Source: an uncultured Lachnospiraceae bacterium (GTDB taxonomy: Bacteria; Bacillota; Clostridia; Lachnospirales; Lachnospiraceae). Taken from it: a stretch of 64,000 bases of DNA. The stretch is taken from positions 62,001 to 126,000 of the forward strand of contig CACZBD010000004.1 in NCBI GenBank assembly GCA_902779305.1. Direction: 5' to 3'. A program made the translations under genes and the position numbers. Shown one piece after another: positions 35,940-44,876 of the stretch (position 1 is its first letter; every line of letters begins with the position of its first letter). The notes under the pieces are model-generated. The model was not told the DNA's origin, did no database searches, and saw only the letters and a list, made by a program, of their open reading frames with translations.

Positions 35940-37240
35940 AGGTTGTTTTCTTCCTCCAGTGCTTCAAACGCATCTTCGCCGTAAAGGTAATAACGCCGTA
36001 ACAGTTCGGTGCAGCTGTGGATATCGCCTTTTCCGCGGATATGGTCTTCCACGAGCGCTTTGCAGGTCGGTGCGCCGCAACCGCCGCAGTCGATCCCCGG
36101 GAGCACCCGCAGCAGTTTTTCCATGCGGACCATATTGTTGATGCTTTCCAGCATGCTGTTTCCGAGCATGTAAACGGGCTCGTAGGCGATCTTTTCCGTC
36201 AGTTCCATTTCCGGGTTCTGCGTATAGTCCTCGGGATGGGACAGCGCGACCGGGAGATATTTTTTCAGGTGCTTGAGCTTTGAGCTTGCCGCAAACGGAT
36301 TTTCCACATTCAGTACACCGCCGACACAGCCGCCCGGACAGGAATTCAGTTCCACAAAACGGATATCCATCTGGAACTTTTCGTCTTCCAGATCTTCCAG
36401 CACGCGGACCACATTTTCGATGCCGTCGGCCGCGATGTAGTTGTCCAGAAGTACGCCGGCGGCTTCTCCGCCCGTGTGCCCCCAGCCGACGCCGATCTTG
36501 CCGGAAAGACAATAATCCAGAGGATCCTTCTGCGCTTTTTTCATGGCGGAAAGCATCATCGGATATACATCCTTGACGGCAAGCACCGCATCGATGTTGC
36601 TTTCCTTCATGCCCAGAGGATCTCTTTGCGCCGTGACTTTGGAAGGACAGGGAGAGATAAAGGCGATGCCGATCTCTTCCGGTTTCAGGCCGGTCTTTTC
36701 AACGGCGCGCTTCCTTGCAATCTGGGCTGCCACCTCAACGGGCGGCTGCAGGGGAAGCAGATTATCGAGCAGTTCCGGAAAACGGATCCGGATGAGTCTC
36801 GTGACGGTCGGACAGGCGGTAGAGATCAGGATCTTGGGATCCGGATGCTCGGCCAGATATTTTCTGGTGGCATCGGATACCAGCTCCGCTGCGGCGCCGA
36901 CCTCAAAGACATCATCGAAACCGATCATGGTCAGCGCGGTCAGAATGATGTTGACATCATCCAGGTGGTTAAACTGTCCGTAAAGAGACGGCGGCGGAAG
37001 CGCCACCTTGTATTTGAACGCATCAAGCGCATCCATCTGGTCAAAGTTTGCCTGTTTTGCATAGTGCGGGCAGTGTCTGATGCATTCCCCGCAGTCAATG
37101 CAGAACTCCTTGATGATATGCGCCTTTCCGTTCCTGACGCGGATCGCCTGCGTTGGACAGGTCTTGATGCAGGTGATACACCCGCGGCACTTATCCTTGT
37201 CAAGATATACGGAATGGAAGAATTTCTGTTTATCATCCAT
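35936..37240 (-). CDS. [FeFe]-hydrogenase-like iron-sulfur protein (putative sensory type)
   Basis: This 434-residue protein has two N-terminal [4Fe-4S] ferredoxin motifs (CRGCITCIKTCP and CIDCGECIRHCP), an H-cluster-type domain, and a C-terminal CGGCGAPTC...C cluster motif (around residues 386-412). Four candidate H-cluster cysteines are present: C143 in STACPTV, C198 in SPCPSK, and C301 and C305 in NSCPGGCVGG. The L1 motif is altered: Ala precedes the Cys where catalytic enzymes have TSCCPxW, and the Trp is absent. Such changes are associated with sensory rather than bulk catalytic hydrogenases. It is divergent from the catalytic HydABC operon and sits with an anti-sigma-like ATPase and DRTGG proteins. 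A redox or H2-sensing role is inference. AGGAGAA precedes the ATG. Confidence 0.85.
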   Translation of the reverse strand: MDDKQKFFHSVYLDKDKCRGCITCIKTCPTQAIRVRNGKAHIIKEFCIDCGECIRHCPHYAKQANFDQMDALDAFKYKVALPPPSLYGQFNHLDDVNIILTALTMIGFDDVFEVGAAAELVSDATRKYLAEHPDPKILISTACPTVTRLIRIRFPELLDNLLPLQPPVEVAAQIARKRAVEKTGLKPEEIGIAFISPCPSKVTAQRDPLGMKESNIDAVLAVKDVYPMMLSAMKKAQKDPLDYCLSGKIGVGWGHTGGEAAGVLLDNYIAADGIENVVRVLEDLEDEKFQMDIRFVELNSCPGGCVGGVLNVENPFAASSKLKHLKKYLPVALSHPEDYTQNPEMELTEKIAYEPVYMLGNSMLESINNMVRMEKLLRVLPGIDCGGCGAPTCKALVEDHIRGKGDIHSCTELLRRYYLYGEDAFEALEEENNL

Positions 37241-37296
37241 AGATCATTTCTCCTGTTTTTCCCGGATCGTGGGTCAACGGATGCCGGTGAAACCGA

Positions 37297-37725
37297 TCAG
37301 AAATAAACGGTCATGGTTACGGTGGTGCCGACGCCGACTTCAGATTCGATCTGAAATTCATCGGTATTGTTGCGCATGTTCGGAAGACCCATGCCGGCGC
37401 CGAATCCTAAGTTGATGACATCGGCGGGTGCCGTGGAAAACCCTTCCTGCATGGCTTCCTCAATGTTGGCGATACCCGGACCGGTGTCTTTTAAGCACAT
37501 GACGATGCGGTCCTCGTAAATGTCCACGTCAATGGTGCCGCCGTAGGCGTGAATGATCATATTGATCTCGCCTTCGTACATGGCAATGGAAACCTTGCGT
37601 ACCGCCGCGGCGCTGACATTCATCTTTTTTAACTTGTTCTTGACGTCGGAGCTTGCGGATCCCGCATGTGTAAAGTCATCCTTGGAAACGGTATATTGAA
37701 AATGCAGACTATCGCTGGTACTCAC
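37297..37725 (-). CDS. Anti-sigma/GHKL-type ATP-binding protein
   Basis: This 142-residue protein is a stand-alone HATPase_c domain: an N-box region KVSIAMYEGEINMIIHAYGG, the G1-like DTGPGI and the G2-like GFGAGMGLPNMRNNTDEF, as in anti-sigma factor kinases (SpoIIAB/RsbW). It lacks a histidine phosphorylation domain. The start is GTG at 37725 because GGAGG lies eight bases upstream; it overlaps the preceding gene by 17 bases. Its presence between DRTGG and hydrogenase-like genes suggests signal transduction by phosphorylation or partner switching. Partners are not identified. Confidence 0.83.
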   Translation of the reverse strand: MSTSDSLHFQYTVSKDDFTHAGSASSDVKNKLKKMNVSAAAVRKVSIAMYEGEINMIIHAYGGTIDVDIYEDRIVMCLKDTGPGIANIEEAMQEGFSTAPADVINLGFGAGMGLPNMRNNTDEFQIESEVGVGTTVTMTVYF

Positions 37726-38071
37726 TCGGGACACCTCCGTTCAGACCGTTATAGAAGAGCAGACCGCAGGTGGTGAACATGGAAGAACGCGTCAGCATGA
37801 CGCAGATCTCCAGCTCGTTGGCCAGCTCAATGATCGCCGGGTCGGGATCCCTGCGGCCGATAAATACGACGCAGGCCATTCCCATCATGTCCGCCGTTCT
37901 TAAGACCTGGGCATTGTAAAGACCGGTGATCAGAATGGATTTGTCATTCGCATAGGCCAGAACATTGCTCATCATGTCCGAGCAGAATGCGGAATCCACT
38001 TCCGTGTCCAGGTTGGAATTTTCGGTCAATACGGATGCGTGGAGCAGTTCCTGAATCTCTCCAAGTTTCAT
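37709..38071 (-). CDS. DRTGG-domain small protein (copy 1 of operon)
   Basis: This 120-residue protein has the DRTGG-domain pattern: a LGEIQELLHASVLTE N-terminal segment, ILITGLYNAQVLRTADMMGM, and VVFIGRRDPDPAIIELANEL. It is the first gene of the leftward operon; GGGAGG is spaced seven bases from ATG 38071, which is preferred to an upstream Met. Family members bind nucleotides or metabolites in other proteins. Here it could sense a metabolite and pass the signal to the ATP-binding partner encoded next. Confidence 0.75.
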   Translation of the reverse strand: MKLGEIQELLHASVLTENSNLDTEVDSAFCSDMMSNVLAYANDKSILITGLYNAQVLRTADMMGMACVVFIGRRDPDPAIIELANELEICVMLTRSSMFTTCGLLFYNGLNGGVPSEYQR

Positions 38072-38148
38072 TGTGATACCTCCCAAAAATCAGATTCCGG
38101 ATCTTGAAAAATAATTGTTAAATTATTGTCAGATTCCCGATTTATTTC

Positions 38149-38177
38149 TTGTCACATTTCCCAATACATGATAAAAT
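38149..38177 (+). promoter_or_regulatory. Promoter of the hydCBA operon
   Basis: TTGTCA at 38149-38154 and TAAAAT at 38172-38177 have 17-base spacing. The leader to GTG 38253 is about 70 bases and ends with TGGAGGT. The region 38072-38252 is shared with the divergent sensor operon. Confidence 0.72.
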
Positions 38178-38252
38178 CAAAACGTTACAGTTATTATAGC
38201 ATATTGTCTGTAATGATTGTTAATATTTTAGAAATACGGTTGGAGGTAAAGC

Positions 38253-38744
38253 GTGAAAAACAGTGGAGGCATTCCCTTCAAGGGAACAGAAGAACAAAAA
38301 CAGCAGCTTCTCAAGGTTATCAGCGATCTGAAAGATACGCCGGGCAGCCTGATGCCGATCATGCAGGCGGCGCAGGATATTTACGGATATCTGCCTTATG
38401 AAGTGCAAAAGATCATTTCTGACGAAATGGGCATCCCCGTAGAAAAAGTTTACGGTGTGGCAACATTCTATGCCCAGTTCAATCTGAATCCGAAAGGTGA
38501 AAACACCGTTTCGGTATGTCTTGGTACAGCCTGCTATGTAAAAGGCTCCGGTCTTGTTCTGGACGAGATCGAAAAACAGCTTGGCATCGCCGACGGCGAG
38601 TGCACAAACGACGGCAAGTTTTCTCTGGATACCTGCAGATGCGTCGGCGCCTGCGGACTTGCTCCCGTAATGCTTGTCAATGAGGATGTATACGGCAAGG
38701 TTACGCCGGATCAGGTAAAAGGCATATTGGATAAGTACAAATAA
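38253..38744 (+). CDS. hydC: Bifurcating hydrogenase subunit HydC (NuoE-like, 2Fe-2S)
   Basis: This 163-residue thioredoxin-like ferredoxin binds one [2Fe-2S] cluster through Cys in CLGTACYVKGSG and TCRCVGACGLAP. It transfers electrons with HydB from NADH in the electron-bifurcating hydrogenase. The start is GTG at 38253, five bases after TGGAGGT. It is the first gene of the operon. Its stop overlaps the start of the next gene (TAATG). Confidence 0.93.
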   Translation: MKNSGGIPFKGTEEQKQQLLKVISDLKDTPGSLMPIMQAAQDIYGYLPYEVQKIISDEMGIPVEKVYGVATFYAQFNLNPKGENTVSVCLGTACYVKGSGLVLDEIEKQLGIADGECTNDGKFSLDTCRCVGACGLAPVMLVNEDVYGKVTPDQVKGILDKYK

Positions 38745-39292
38745 TGTTACCTGAAATTTCTCTGAACGTGCTGGATATTGCGCAGAATTCCATAAAAGCC
38801 GGGGCAACGCTTGTCGAGATCGAAGTGGCGAGGAAGCCGGAAGAAAAGCGTCTGATGCTTTCGATCACCGACAACGGCTGCGGAATGGATGAAGAGCAGC
38901 TTGAGCATGTGATAGACCCCTTTTTTACATCCCGCTCTACCAGAAAGATCGGTCTTGGCGTTCCGTTCCTGAAACAGGCCGCAGAGGCCAGCGGCGGTGA
39001 TTTCTCGATCACGTCCGAGAAGGACGTGGGAACGCAGGTAAAAGCGACATTTCATACGGATCATATCGATTGTATGCCGCTCGGGGATATCAACAGCACG
39101 ATCTTTTCCCTTGTGACGATCAACGAACAGCTTGATTTTACCTATACATACAAGGTGAATGACAGGCAGTTTACACTGGACACCAGAGAGATCAGAGAAA
39201 TCCTTGGCGATGTTTCCTTTCAGAATCCGGACGTTACATCGTTTCTGAGAGCGTATTTATCAGAGAATCAATTGGAGGTTGAACAACAATGA
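38744..39292 (+). CDS. GHKL ATP-binding kinase-like protein inside the hydrogenase operon
   Basis: This 182-residue protein has an N-terminal HATPase_c domain (LNVLDIAQNSIKAGATLVEIE, SITDNGCGM, PFFTSRSTRKIGLGVPFLKQA) and a C-terminal extension of about 80 residues of unknown fold. It has no dimerisation/phosphoacceptor domain, so it is not a classical histidine kinase. Such genes lie between hydC and hydB in many Clostridial hydrogenase operons. Its function is not established as far as I know. It is coupled by overlap at both ends (1 base with hydC, 4 bases with the next gene). Confidence 0.85.
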   Translation: MLPEISLNVLDIAQNSIKAGATLVEIEVARKPEEKRLMLSITDNGCGMDEEQLEHVIDPFFTSRSTRKIGLGVPFLKQAAEASGGDFSITSEKDVGTQVKATFHTDHIDCMPLGDINSTIFSLVTINEQLDFTYTYKVNDRQFTLDTREIREILGDVSFQNPDVTSFLRAYLSENQLEVEQQ

Positions 39293-39660
39293 AATCACTG
39301 GAAGAATTAAAAGCAATCCGCGAGAAGATGCAGGGTCAGGTCGGGGTCCGTTCCGAAAATGAGAACGGCACGCGTGTTGTTGTCGGCATGGCAACCTGCG
39401 GGATCGCCAGCGGCGCAAGACCTGTTCTGAATGAACTGGTAAAGCAGGTAAACGACAGGAAGTTATCGGATGTTTCCGTTACACAGACCGGCTGCATCGG
39501 ACTTTGCCAGTATGAGCCGATCGTTGAGGTTTACAAACCCGGCGAAGAGAAGGTAACTTACGTGAAGATGACGGCAGACAAGGCTGTTGAGGTTTTGGAG
39601 AAACACGTGCTTGGCGGAACTGTTGTTGAAGACTACACACTGAATAAAATCAAATTATAA
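39289..39660 (+). CDS. (2Fe-2S) ferredoxin-domain protein of the hydrogenase operon
   Basis: This 123-residue thioredoxin-like protein is related to the N-terminal domain of HydB. It has Cys37 in MATCGIASGAR and Cys69/Cys73 in QTGCIGLCQYEP. Only three cysteines are visible where the [2Fe-2S] fold normally uses four, so the cluster may have a non-Cys ligand or an external one. It is conserved in this position in related operons. A 4-base ATGA overlap couples it to the previous gene. Confidence 0.83.
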   Translation: MKSLEELKAIREKMQGQVGVRSENENGTRVVVGMATCGIASGARPVLNELVKQVNDRKLSDVSVTQTGCIGLCQYEPIVEVYKPGEEKVTYVKMTADKAVEVLEKHVLGGTVVEDYTLNKIKL

Positions 39661-39678
39661 ATTGGAGGTTTGGCTATT

Positions 39679-41469
39679 ATGTATCGTTCTCACGTATTGG
39701 TATGCGGAGGAACAGGCTGTACTTCATCGGGAAGTCAGGCGATCCTTCAGAACCTTGAGGCAGAATTAAAGAAAAATGGCTTGGAAGACGAGATCGCCAT
39801 TGTAAAAACCGGCTGCCACGGCCTTTGCGCAAAAGGCCCGATCATGGTCGTATATCCGGACGCGGTCTTCTATTCGGAAGTAAAGCCGGAAGATGTTGCG
39901 GAGATCGTTTCCGAGCATCTTTTGAAAGGACGTCCGGTCGAAAGACTGATCTATGACGAGAATGCACCGGAAGAGAGCAGAGTATCCTTAAATGATACGA
40001 ACTTCTACAAGAAGCAGACCCGTATCGCATTAAGGAACTGCGGCGTGATCAATCCGGAAAATATTGATGAGTACATTGCGACACGCGGTTATGAAGCACT
40101 CGGAAAAGTTCTGACCGAGATGACACCGGACGAAGTGATCCAGCTGATCCTGGATTCCGGTTTAAGAGGCCGCGGAGGCGCAGGTTTCCCGACAGGTCTG
40201 AAATGGAGATTTGCATCCGGCAACAGAGGCAATGTTGAAAAATATGTCTGCTGTAACGCCGACGAAGGCGATCCGGGCGCATTCATGGACAGATCCGTTC
40301 TGGAAGGCGATCCGCACGTTGTACTGGAAGCTATGGCGATCGCCGGCTATGCGATCGGTTCCAACCAGGGTTACATCTATGTACGTGCCGAATACCCGAT
40401 CGCGATCGAAAGACTGCGCATTGCCATCGGACAGGCCAGAGAATACGGTCTGCTCGGCAAAGACATTTTCGGAACCGGCTTTGATTTTGATATTGACTTA
40501 AGACTCGGTGCAGGCGCATTCGTCTGCGGTGAAGAAACCGCGCTGATGACTTCCATCGAAGGTAACCGCGGTGAACCCAGACCCCGTCCGCCTTTCCCGG
40601 CAGTCAAAGGTCTGTTCGGCAAGCCGACCATCTTAAATAACGTTGAAACATGGGCAAATATCCCGCAGATCATCTTAAACGGTCCCGAATGGTTCTCATC
40701 CGTCGGTACGGAAAAATCAAAAGGAACCAAGGTCTTCGCGCTCGGCGGTAAGATCAACAACACCGGCCTTGTGGAGATCCCGATGGGTACCACGCTCCGC
40801 ACGGTCATCGAAGACATCGGCGGCGGCATCCCGAACGGCAAGAAGTTCAAAGCGGCACAGACGGGCGGCCCTTCCGGCGGATGTATCCCGGCTGAGCATT
40901 TCGACATTCCGATCGATTACGATAACCTGTTAAGCATCGGTTCGATGATGGGTTCCGGCGGTCTGATCGTTATGGACGAAGACAACTGTATGGTAGATAT
41001 CGCGAAATTCTTCCTGCAGTTTACGGTTGACGAGTCCTGCGGTAAATGTACACCGTGCCGTGTCGGCACCAAGAGAATGCTGGAGATCCTCGACAAGATC
41101 ACCGAAGGCAAAGGCACCATGGAAGATCTGGATACACTTGAGGATCTGGCATACTATATCAAGGAAAACGCACTCTGCGGTCTGGGACAGACGGCTCCGA
41201 ACCCTGTTCTTTCCACGCTCCGTTATTTCCGTGATGAATATGTGGCACACATCAAAGAGAAGAAGTGTCCTGCAGGCGTATGTAAGTCCCTGATCAACTT
41301 CTACATCGATCCGGACAAGTGTAAAGGATGTACGCTCTGCGCAAGGAACTGTCCTGCGAACGCGATCAAGGGTGAGGTCAGAAATCCTCATGTGATCGAC
41401 ATCGAGAAGTGCGTGAAGTGCGGAACATGTATGGATAACTGCAAGTTTGGCGCGATCATTAAGAAATAA
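39679..41469 (+). CDS. hydB: Bifurcating hydrogenase subunit HydB (NuoF-like)
   Basis: This 596-residue flavoprotein has, in order, an N-terminal [2Fe-2S] domain (VCGGTGCTSSGS, KTGCHGLCAKGP), the NADH/FMN-binding NuoF core (LRGRGGAGFPTGLKWRF, CNADEGDPGAFMDR, GAFVCGEETALM), an SLBB segment, a [4Fe-4S] motif (ESCGKCTPCRVG), and two C-terminal ferredoxin clusters (CKGCTLCARNCP, CVKCGTCMDNCK). It is the NADH- and ferredoxin-linked bifurcation centre. ATG 39679 is chosen because GGAGGT lies nine bases upstream. Confidence 0.95.
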   Translation: MYRSHVLVCGGTGCTSSGSQAILQNLEAELKKNGLEDEIAIVKTGCHGLCAKGPIMVVYPDAVFYSEVKPEDVAEIVSEHLLKGRPVERLIYDENAPEESRVSLNDTNFYKKQTRIALRNCGVINPENIDEYIATRGYEALGKVLTEMTPDEVIQLILDSGLRGRGGAGFPTGLKWRFASGNRGNVEKYVCCNADEGDPGAFMDRSVLEGDPHVVLEAMAIAGYAIGSNQGYIYVRAEYPIAIERLRIAIGQAREYGLLGKDIFGTGFDFDIDLRLGAGAFVCGEETALMTSIEGNRGEPRPRPPFPAVKGLFGKPTILNNVETWANIPQIILNGPEWFSSVGTEKSKGTKVFALGGKINNTGLVEIPMGTTLRTVIEDIGGGIPNGKKFKAAQTGGPSGGCIPAEHFDIPIDYDNLLSIGSMMGSGGLIVMDEDNCMVDIAKFFLQFTVDESCGKCTPCRVGTKRMLEILDKITEGKGTMEDLDTLEDLAYYIKENALCGLGQTAPNPVLSTLRYFRDEYVAHIKEKKCPAGVCKSLINFYIDPDKCKGCTLCARNCPANAIKGEVRNPHVIDIEKCVKCGTCMDNCKFGAIIKK

Positions 41470-41484
41470 CGGGAGGAGACCGAA

Positions 41485-43239
41485 ATGGGAGATATTACTT
41501 TAAAGATCAACAATGTAGAAGTATCTGCTCCGGAAGGCTCTACGATCTTGGAAGCCGCCAGACTGGCACAGATTGAGATTCCTACATTATGTTTTCTGAA
41601 AGACATTAACGAGATCGGCGCATGCAGAATGTGCGTTGTGGAAGTAAAGGGCGCAAGATCGCTGGTTACGGCCTGCGTATACCCGATCACCGAGGGCATG
41701 GAAGTATTCACGAACACCCCGAAGGTTGTTTCGTCCAGAAAGAAGACTCTGGAACTGCTGCTCTCCAATCATGAGAAGAAGTGCTTATCCTGTATCCGCA
41801 GCGAGAACTGCGAACTGCAGAAACTCTGCAAGGACTACGGGATCGAGGACGAGAACAAGTATGACGGTGAGAAACCGCAGTATGAACTCGATGAGTCTGC
41901 TGCACACATGGTCAGGGATAACAACAAATGTATCCTCTGCCGCCGTTGTGTGGCTGCCTGCGAAAAGACACAGGGCATCGGCGTGATCGGTGCAAATGAG
42001 CGCGGATTCAAGACCTTTATCGGATCGGTATTTGATTTTGATCTTGCGGACACCAGCTGCGTCAGCTGCGGACAGTGTATCGCGGTCTGCCCGACCGGCG
42101 CACTGTATGAGAAAGACTTTACGGATGAGGTATTTGCGGCGATCGCGGATCCCGAGAAATATGTGGTCGTACAGACGGCTCCCGCCGTTCGTGCAGCCAT
42201 TGCGGAAGAGTTCGGCAATCCGATCGGAACAAACGGCGAAGGCAAGATGATCGCAGCACTGCGCCGCCTCGGATTCGACAAAGTCTTCGATACCAACTTC
42301 AGCGCTGACTTAACGATCATGGAAGAAGCCAACGAGTTGATCGAACGTGTGCAGAATAACGGTGTTCTGCCGATGATCACATCCTGTTCTCCGGGCTGGG
42401 TTAAATACTGCGAGCATTACTACCCGGATCTGATCGATCATCTGTCTTCCTGCAAATCCCCGCAGCAGATGTTCGGCGCGATCACCAAGTCTTACTTTGC
42501 CGAGAAGGTCGGCGTGGACAAGGAAAAGATCGTGATGGTATCCGTAATGCCTTGTACCGCCAAGAAATTCGAGATCGGACGTGACGACCAGGATGCAAAC
42601 GGTCTGCCGGATGTGGATATCGCATTAACGACCAGAGAACTGGCCCGCATGATCAAGAAGGCAGGGATCCGCTTCAACGATCTTCCGGAAGATGAAGAAT
42701 ATGATCATCCGCTCGGCGACCACAGTGGCGCGGGCGTGATCTTCGGTGCTACCGGCGGTGTTATGGAAGCAGCACTCCGTACCGCAGTTGAGACGCTGAC
42801 AGGCGAAGAACTGAAAGCGCTTGACTTCAAGGAAGTGCGTGGAACGGCCGGCATCAAGGAAGCGACCTATCCGGTTGCAGGCATGGATGTGAAGGTTGCC
42901 GTTGCCAGCGGCTTAAGCAATGCAAAGATCCTGCTCGACAAGATCCGCAAGGGCGAAGCAGATTATCAGTTCATCGAGATCATGGCATGTCCCGGCGGCT
43001 GCGTAAACGGCGGCGGACAGCCTCAGGTTCCCGGTTATGTGCGCAATACCGTTGATGTACGCGCGAAGAGAGCCTCCGTTCTCTATGATCTGGATCAAAA
43101 GGCAACGATCAGAAAATCTCACGAAGTTCCGGAGATCAAGAAACTGTATGAGGAGTTCCTTGGCAAGCCGGGCAGCGAGAAGGCACATCATCTTCTGCAT
43201 ACAAGCTATGTAAAGAGAGAAGTCAACCGTCTCGACTGA
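41485..43239 (+). CDS. hydA: Catalytic [FeFe] hydrogenase subunit HydA
   Basis: This 584-residue catalytic subunit of a multimeric group A hydrogenase has an N-terminal [2Fe-2S] domain (CRMCVVEV), a His-type [4Fe-4S] region, two ferredoxin clusters (CILCRRCVAAC, CVSCGQCIAVCP), then the H-cluster domain. The L1 motif is TSCSPGWVKY (299 on), a Ser-containing variant of TSCCPxW. L2 is VMPCTAKKFE (Cys357), and L3 is EIMACPGGCVNGGG (Cys502, Cys506). With HydB and HydC it should couple H2 to NAD and ferredoxin. Maturases HydEFG are not in the window. Confidence 0.96.
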   Translation: MGDITLKINNVEVSAPEGSTILEAARLAQIEIPTLCFLKDINEIGACRMCVVEVKGARSLVTACVYPITEGMEVFTNTPKVVSSRKKTLELLLSNHEKKCLSCIRSENCELQKLCKDYGIEDENKYDGEKPQYELDESAAHMVRDNNKCILCRRCVAACEKTQGIGVIGANERGFKTFIGSVFDFDLADTSCVSCGQCIAVCPTGALYEKDFTDEVFAAIADPEKYVVVQTAPAVRAAIAEEFGNPIGTNGEGKMIAALRRLGFDKVFDTNFSADLTIMEEANELIERVQNNGVLPMITSCSPGWVKYCEHYYPDLIDHLSSCKSPQQMFGAITKSYFAEKVGVDKEKIVMVSVMPCTAKKFEIGRDDQDANGLPDVDIALTTRELARMIKKAGIRFNDLPEDEEYDHPLGDHSGAGVIFGATGGVMEAALRTAVETLTGEELKALDFKEVRGTAGIKEATYPVAGMDVKVAVASGLSNAKILLDKIRKGEADYQFIEIMACPGGCVNGGGQPQVPGYVRNTVDVRAKRASVLYDLDQKATIRKSHEVPEIKKLYEEFLGKPGSEKAHHLLHTSYVKREVNRLD

Positions 43240-43267
43240 TCGTAAATACAGAAGTAGCTTTAAACAG

Positions 43268-43310
43268 ATCTCCCGTATCGGAATTGTTCCGGTACGGGAG
43301 ATTTTTTTCT
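43268..43310 (+). terminator. Terminator of the hydrogenase operon
   Basis: A 14-base stem, CTCCCGTATCGGAA (43270-43283) with TTCCGGTACGGGAG (43287-43300), has one wobble and a tight loop, followed by ATTTTTTTCT. Confidence 0.92.
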
Positions 43311-43388
43311 GTTAATCGGCAGCATGGAGTGATAAAATAGAAAAGTAATTTGTGCTTTTGAAGAAAACGTAAAACGAGAGGGGCCAAC

Positions 43389-44864
43389 ATGAAGAAAGGA
43401 TTTGACAACGACAAGTACCTGATCATGCAGTCTGAGCATATCAGAGAGCGGATCTCCAAATTCGGGGACAAACTGTATCTGGAATTCGGCGGGAAGCTGT
43501 TTGATGACTATCATGCATCCAGGGTGCTTCCGGGATTTGAACCGGATGCGAAACTGCAGATGCTGCTGCAGCTGAAGGATCAGGCAGAGATCGTGATCGT
43601 GATCAATGCGGCCGATATCGAAAAAAACAAGATCAGGGGAGATTTAGGCATCACCTATGACGTGGATGTCAGACGCCTGATGAAAGAGTTTTCCGACCGC
43701 GGGCTCTATGTCGGCAGCGTCGTGATGACGCATTACAGCGGACAGGGCAGCGCGGACCTGTTTAAGAAACGCCTGGAGAAAAAGGGTGTAAAGGTTTATC
43801 TGCACTACATGATCGATGGCTATCCCAACAACATCCCACTGATCGTCAGCGACGACGGATTCGGCAAAAACGATTATATCGAGACAACAAGACCCCTGGT
43901 GGTGATCACGGCTCCCGGACCCGGAAGCGGAAAAATGGCCACCTGCCTTTCCCAGCTCTACCACGACAATAAAAGAGGCGTAAAAGCCGGCTACGCGAAA
44001 TTCGAAACTTTTCCGATCTGGAACATTCCTTTAAAACATCCGATCAATCTGGCATATGAAGCGGCAACTGCCGATCTCAACGATATCAACATGATCGACC
44101 CGTTCCATTTAGAGGCTTACGGAGAGACGACGGTCAACTACAACCGCGATATTGAGATCTTCCCCGTGCTCAGCGCGATCTTTGAGCGCATTTACGGGGA
44201 ATGCATTTACAAATCTCCCACGGATATGGGCGTCAACATGGCAGGGAACTGCATTGTCGACGACGAAGCCTGCTGCGAGGCGTCCAAAGCGGAGATCATC
44301 CGCAGATACTATACGACGATGAACCGCGTGGTCAACGAAGAGGCTACGGAGAATGAGGCTTACAAGATCGAACTGATCATGAAACAGGCCAAGATCACGA
44401 CGGATGACAGACCGGTCACCATCGCGGCCAACGAAAGGGCGGCAAAACTCGGTGTGCCGACGGCTGCGATCGAGCTTTCCGACCACCACATCATCACATC
44501 CAAGACCACAGACCTTCTCGGCGCTTCGGCCGCGCTTTTGCTGAATGCGCTCAAATATCTCGGAAATGTGGATCATGATACGCACCTGATCTCACCGGAT
44601 GCGATCGAACCGATCCAGGAACTGAAAGTCAGATATCTGGGGGGCAAAAACCCGAGACTGCATACGGATGAAGTGCTGATTGCGCTTTCCCTTGCGGCGC
44701 TTACCGACAAAAATGCCAAGGCCGCCATTACGCAGCTGCCGAAACTGCGCGGCTGCCAGGTTCATACTTCCGTTATGCTTTCGGAAGTGGATATCAAAAC
44801 ATTTAAGCGGCTCGGCGTGGATCTGACCTGTGAGCCGGTCAGAAAATTCAAGACGACATATTAA
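43389..44864 (+). CDS. DUF1846 domain protein
   Basis: This 491-residue protein matches the DUF1846 family along its whole length, starting with KKGFDNDKYLIMQSEHIRERI and including APGPGSGKMATCLSQ. The last resembles a P-loop-like glycine-rich nucleotide-binding turn. Structural members adopt a Rossmann-like fold but biochemical function is, to my knowledge, not established. It is cytoplasmic. A -10-like TAAAAT at 43333-43338 lies upstream of the start, which follows GAGAGG. It probably shares a transcript with the nucleotidyltransferase 12 bases downstream. Confidence 0.92.
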   Translation: MKKGFDNDKYLIMQSEHIRERISKFGDKLYLEFGGKLFDDYHASRVLPGFEPDAKLQMLLQLKDQAEIVIVINAADIEKNKIRGDLGITYDVDVRRLMKEFSDRGLYVGSVVMTHYSGQGSADLFKKRLEKKGVKVYLHYMIDGYPNNIPLIVSDDGFGKNDYIETTRPLVVITAPGPGSGKMATCLSQLYHDNKRGVKAGYAKFETFPIWNIPLKHPINLAYEAATADLNDINMIDPFHLEAYGETTVNYNRDIEIFPVLSAIFERIYGECIYKSPTDMGVNMAGNCIVDDEACCEASKAEIIRRYYTTMNRVVNEEATENEAYKIELIMKQAKITTDDRPVTIAANERAAKLGVPTAAIELSDHHIITSKTTDLLGASAALLLNALKYLGNVDHDTHLISPDAIEPIQELKVRYLGGKNPRLHTDEVLIALSLAALTDKNAKAAITQLPKLRGCQVHTSVMLSEVDIKTFKRLGVDLTCEPVRKFKTTY

Positions 44865-44876
44865 CGGAGGCCGAAG

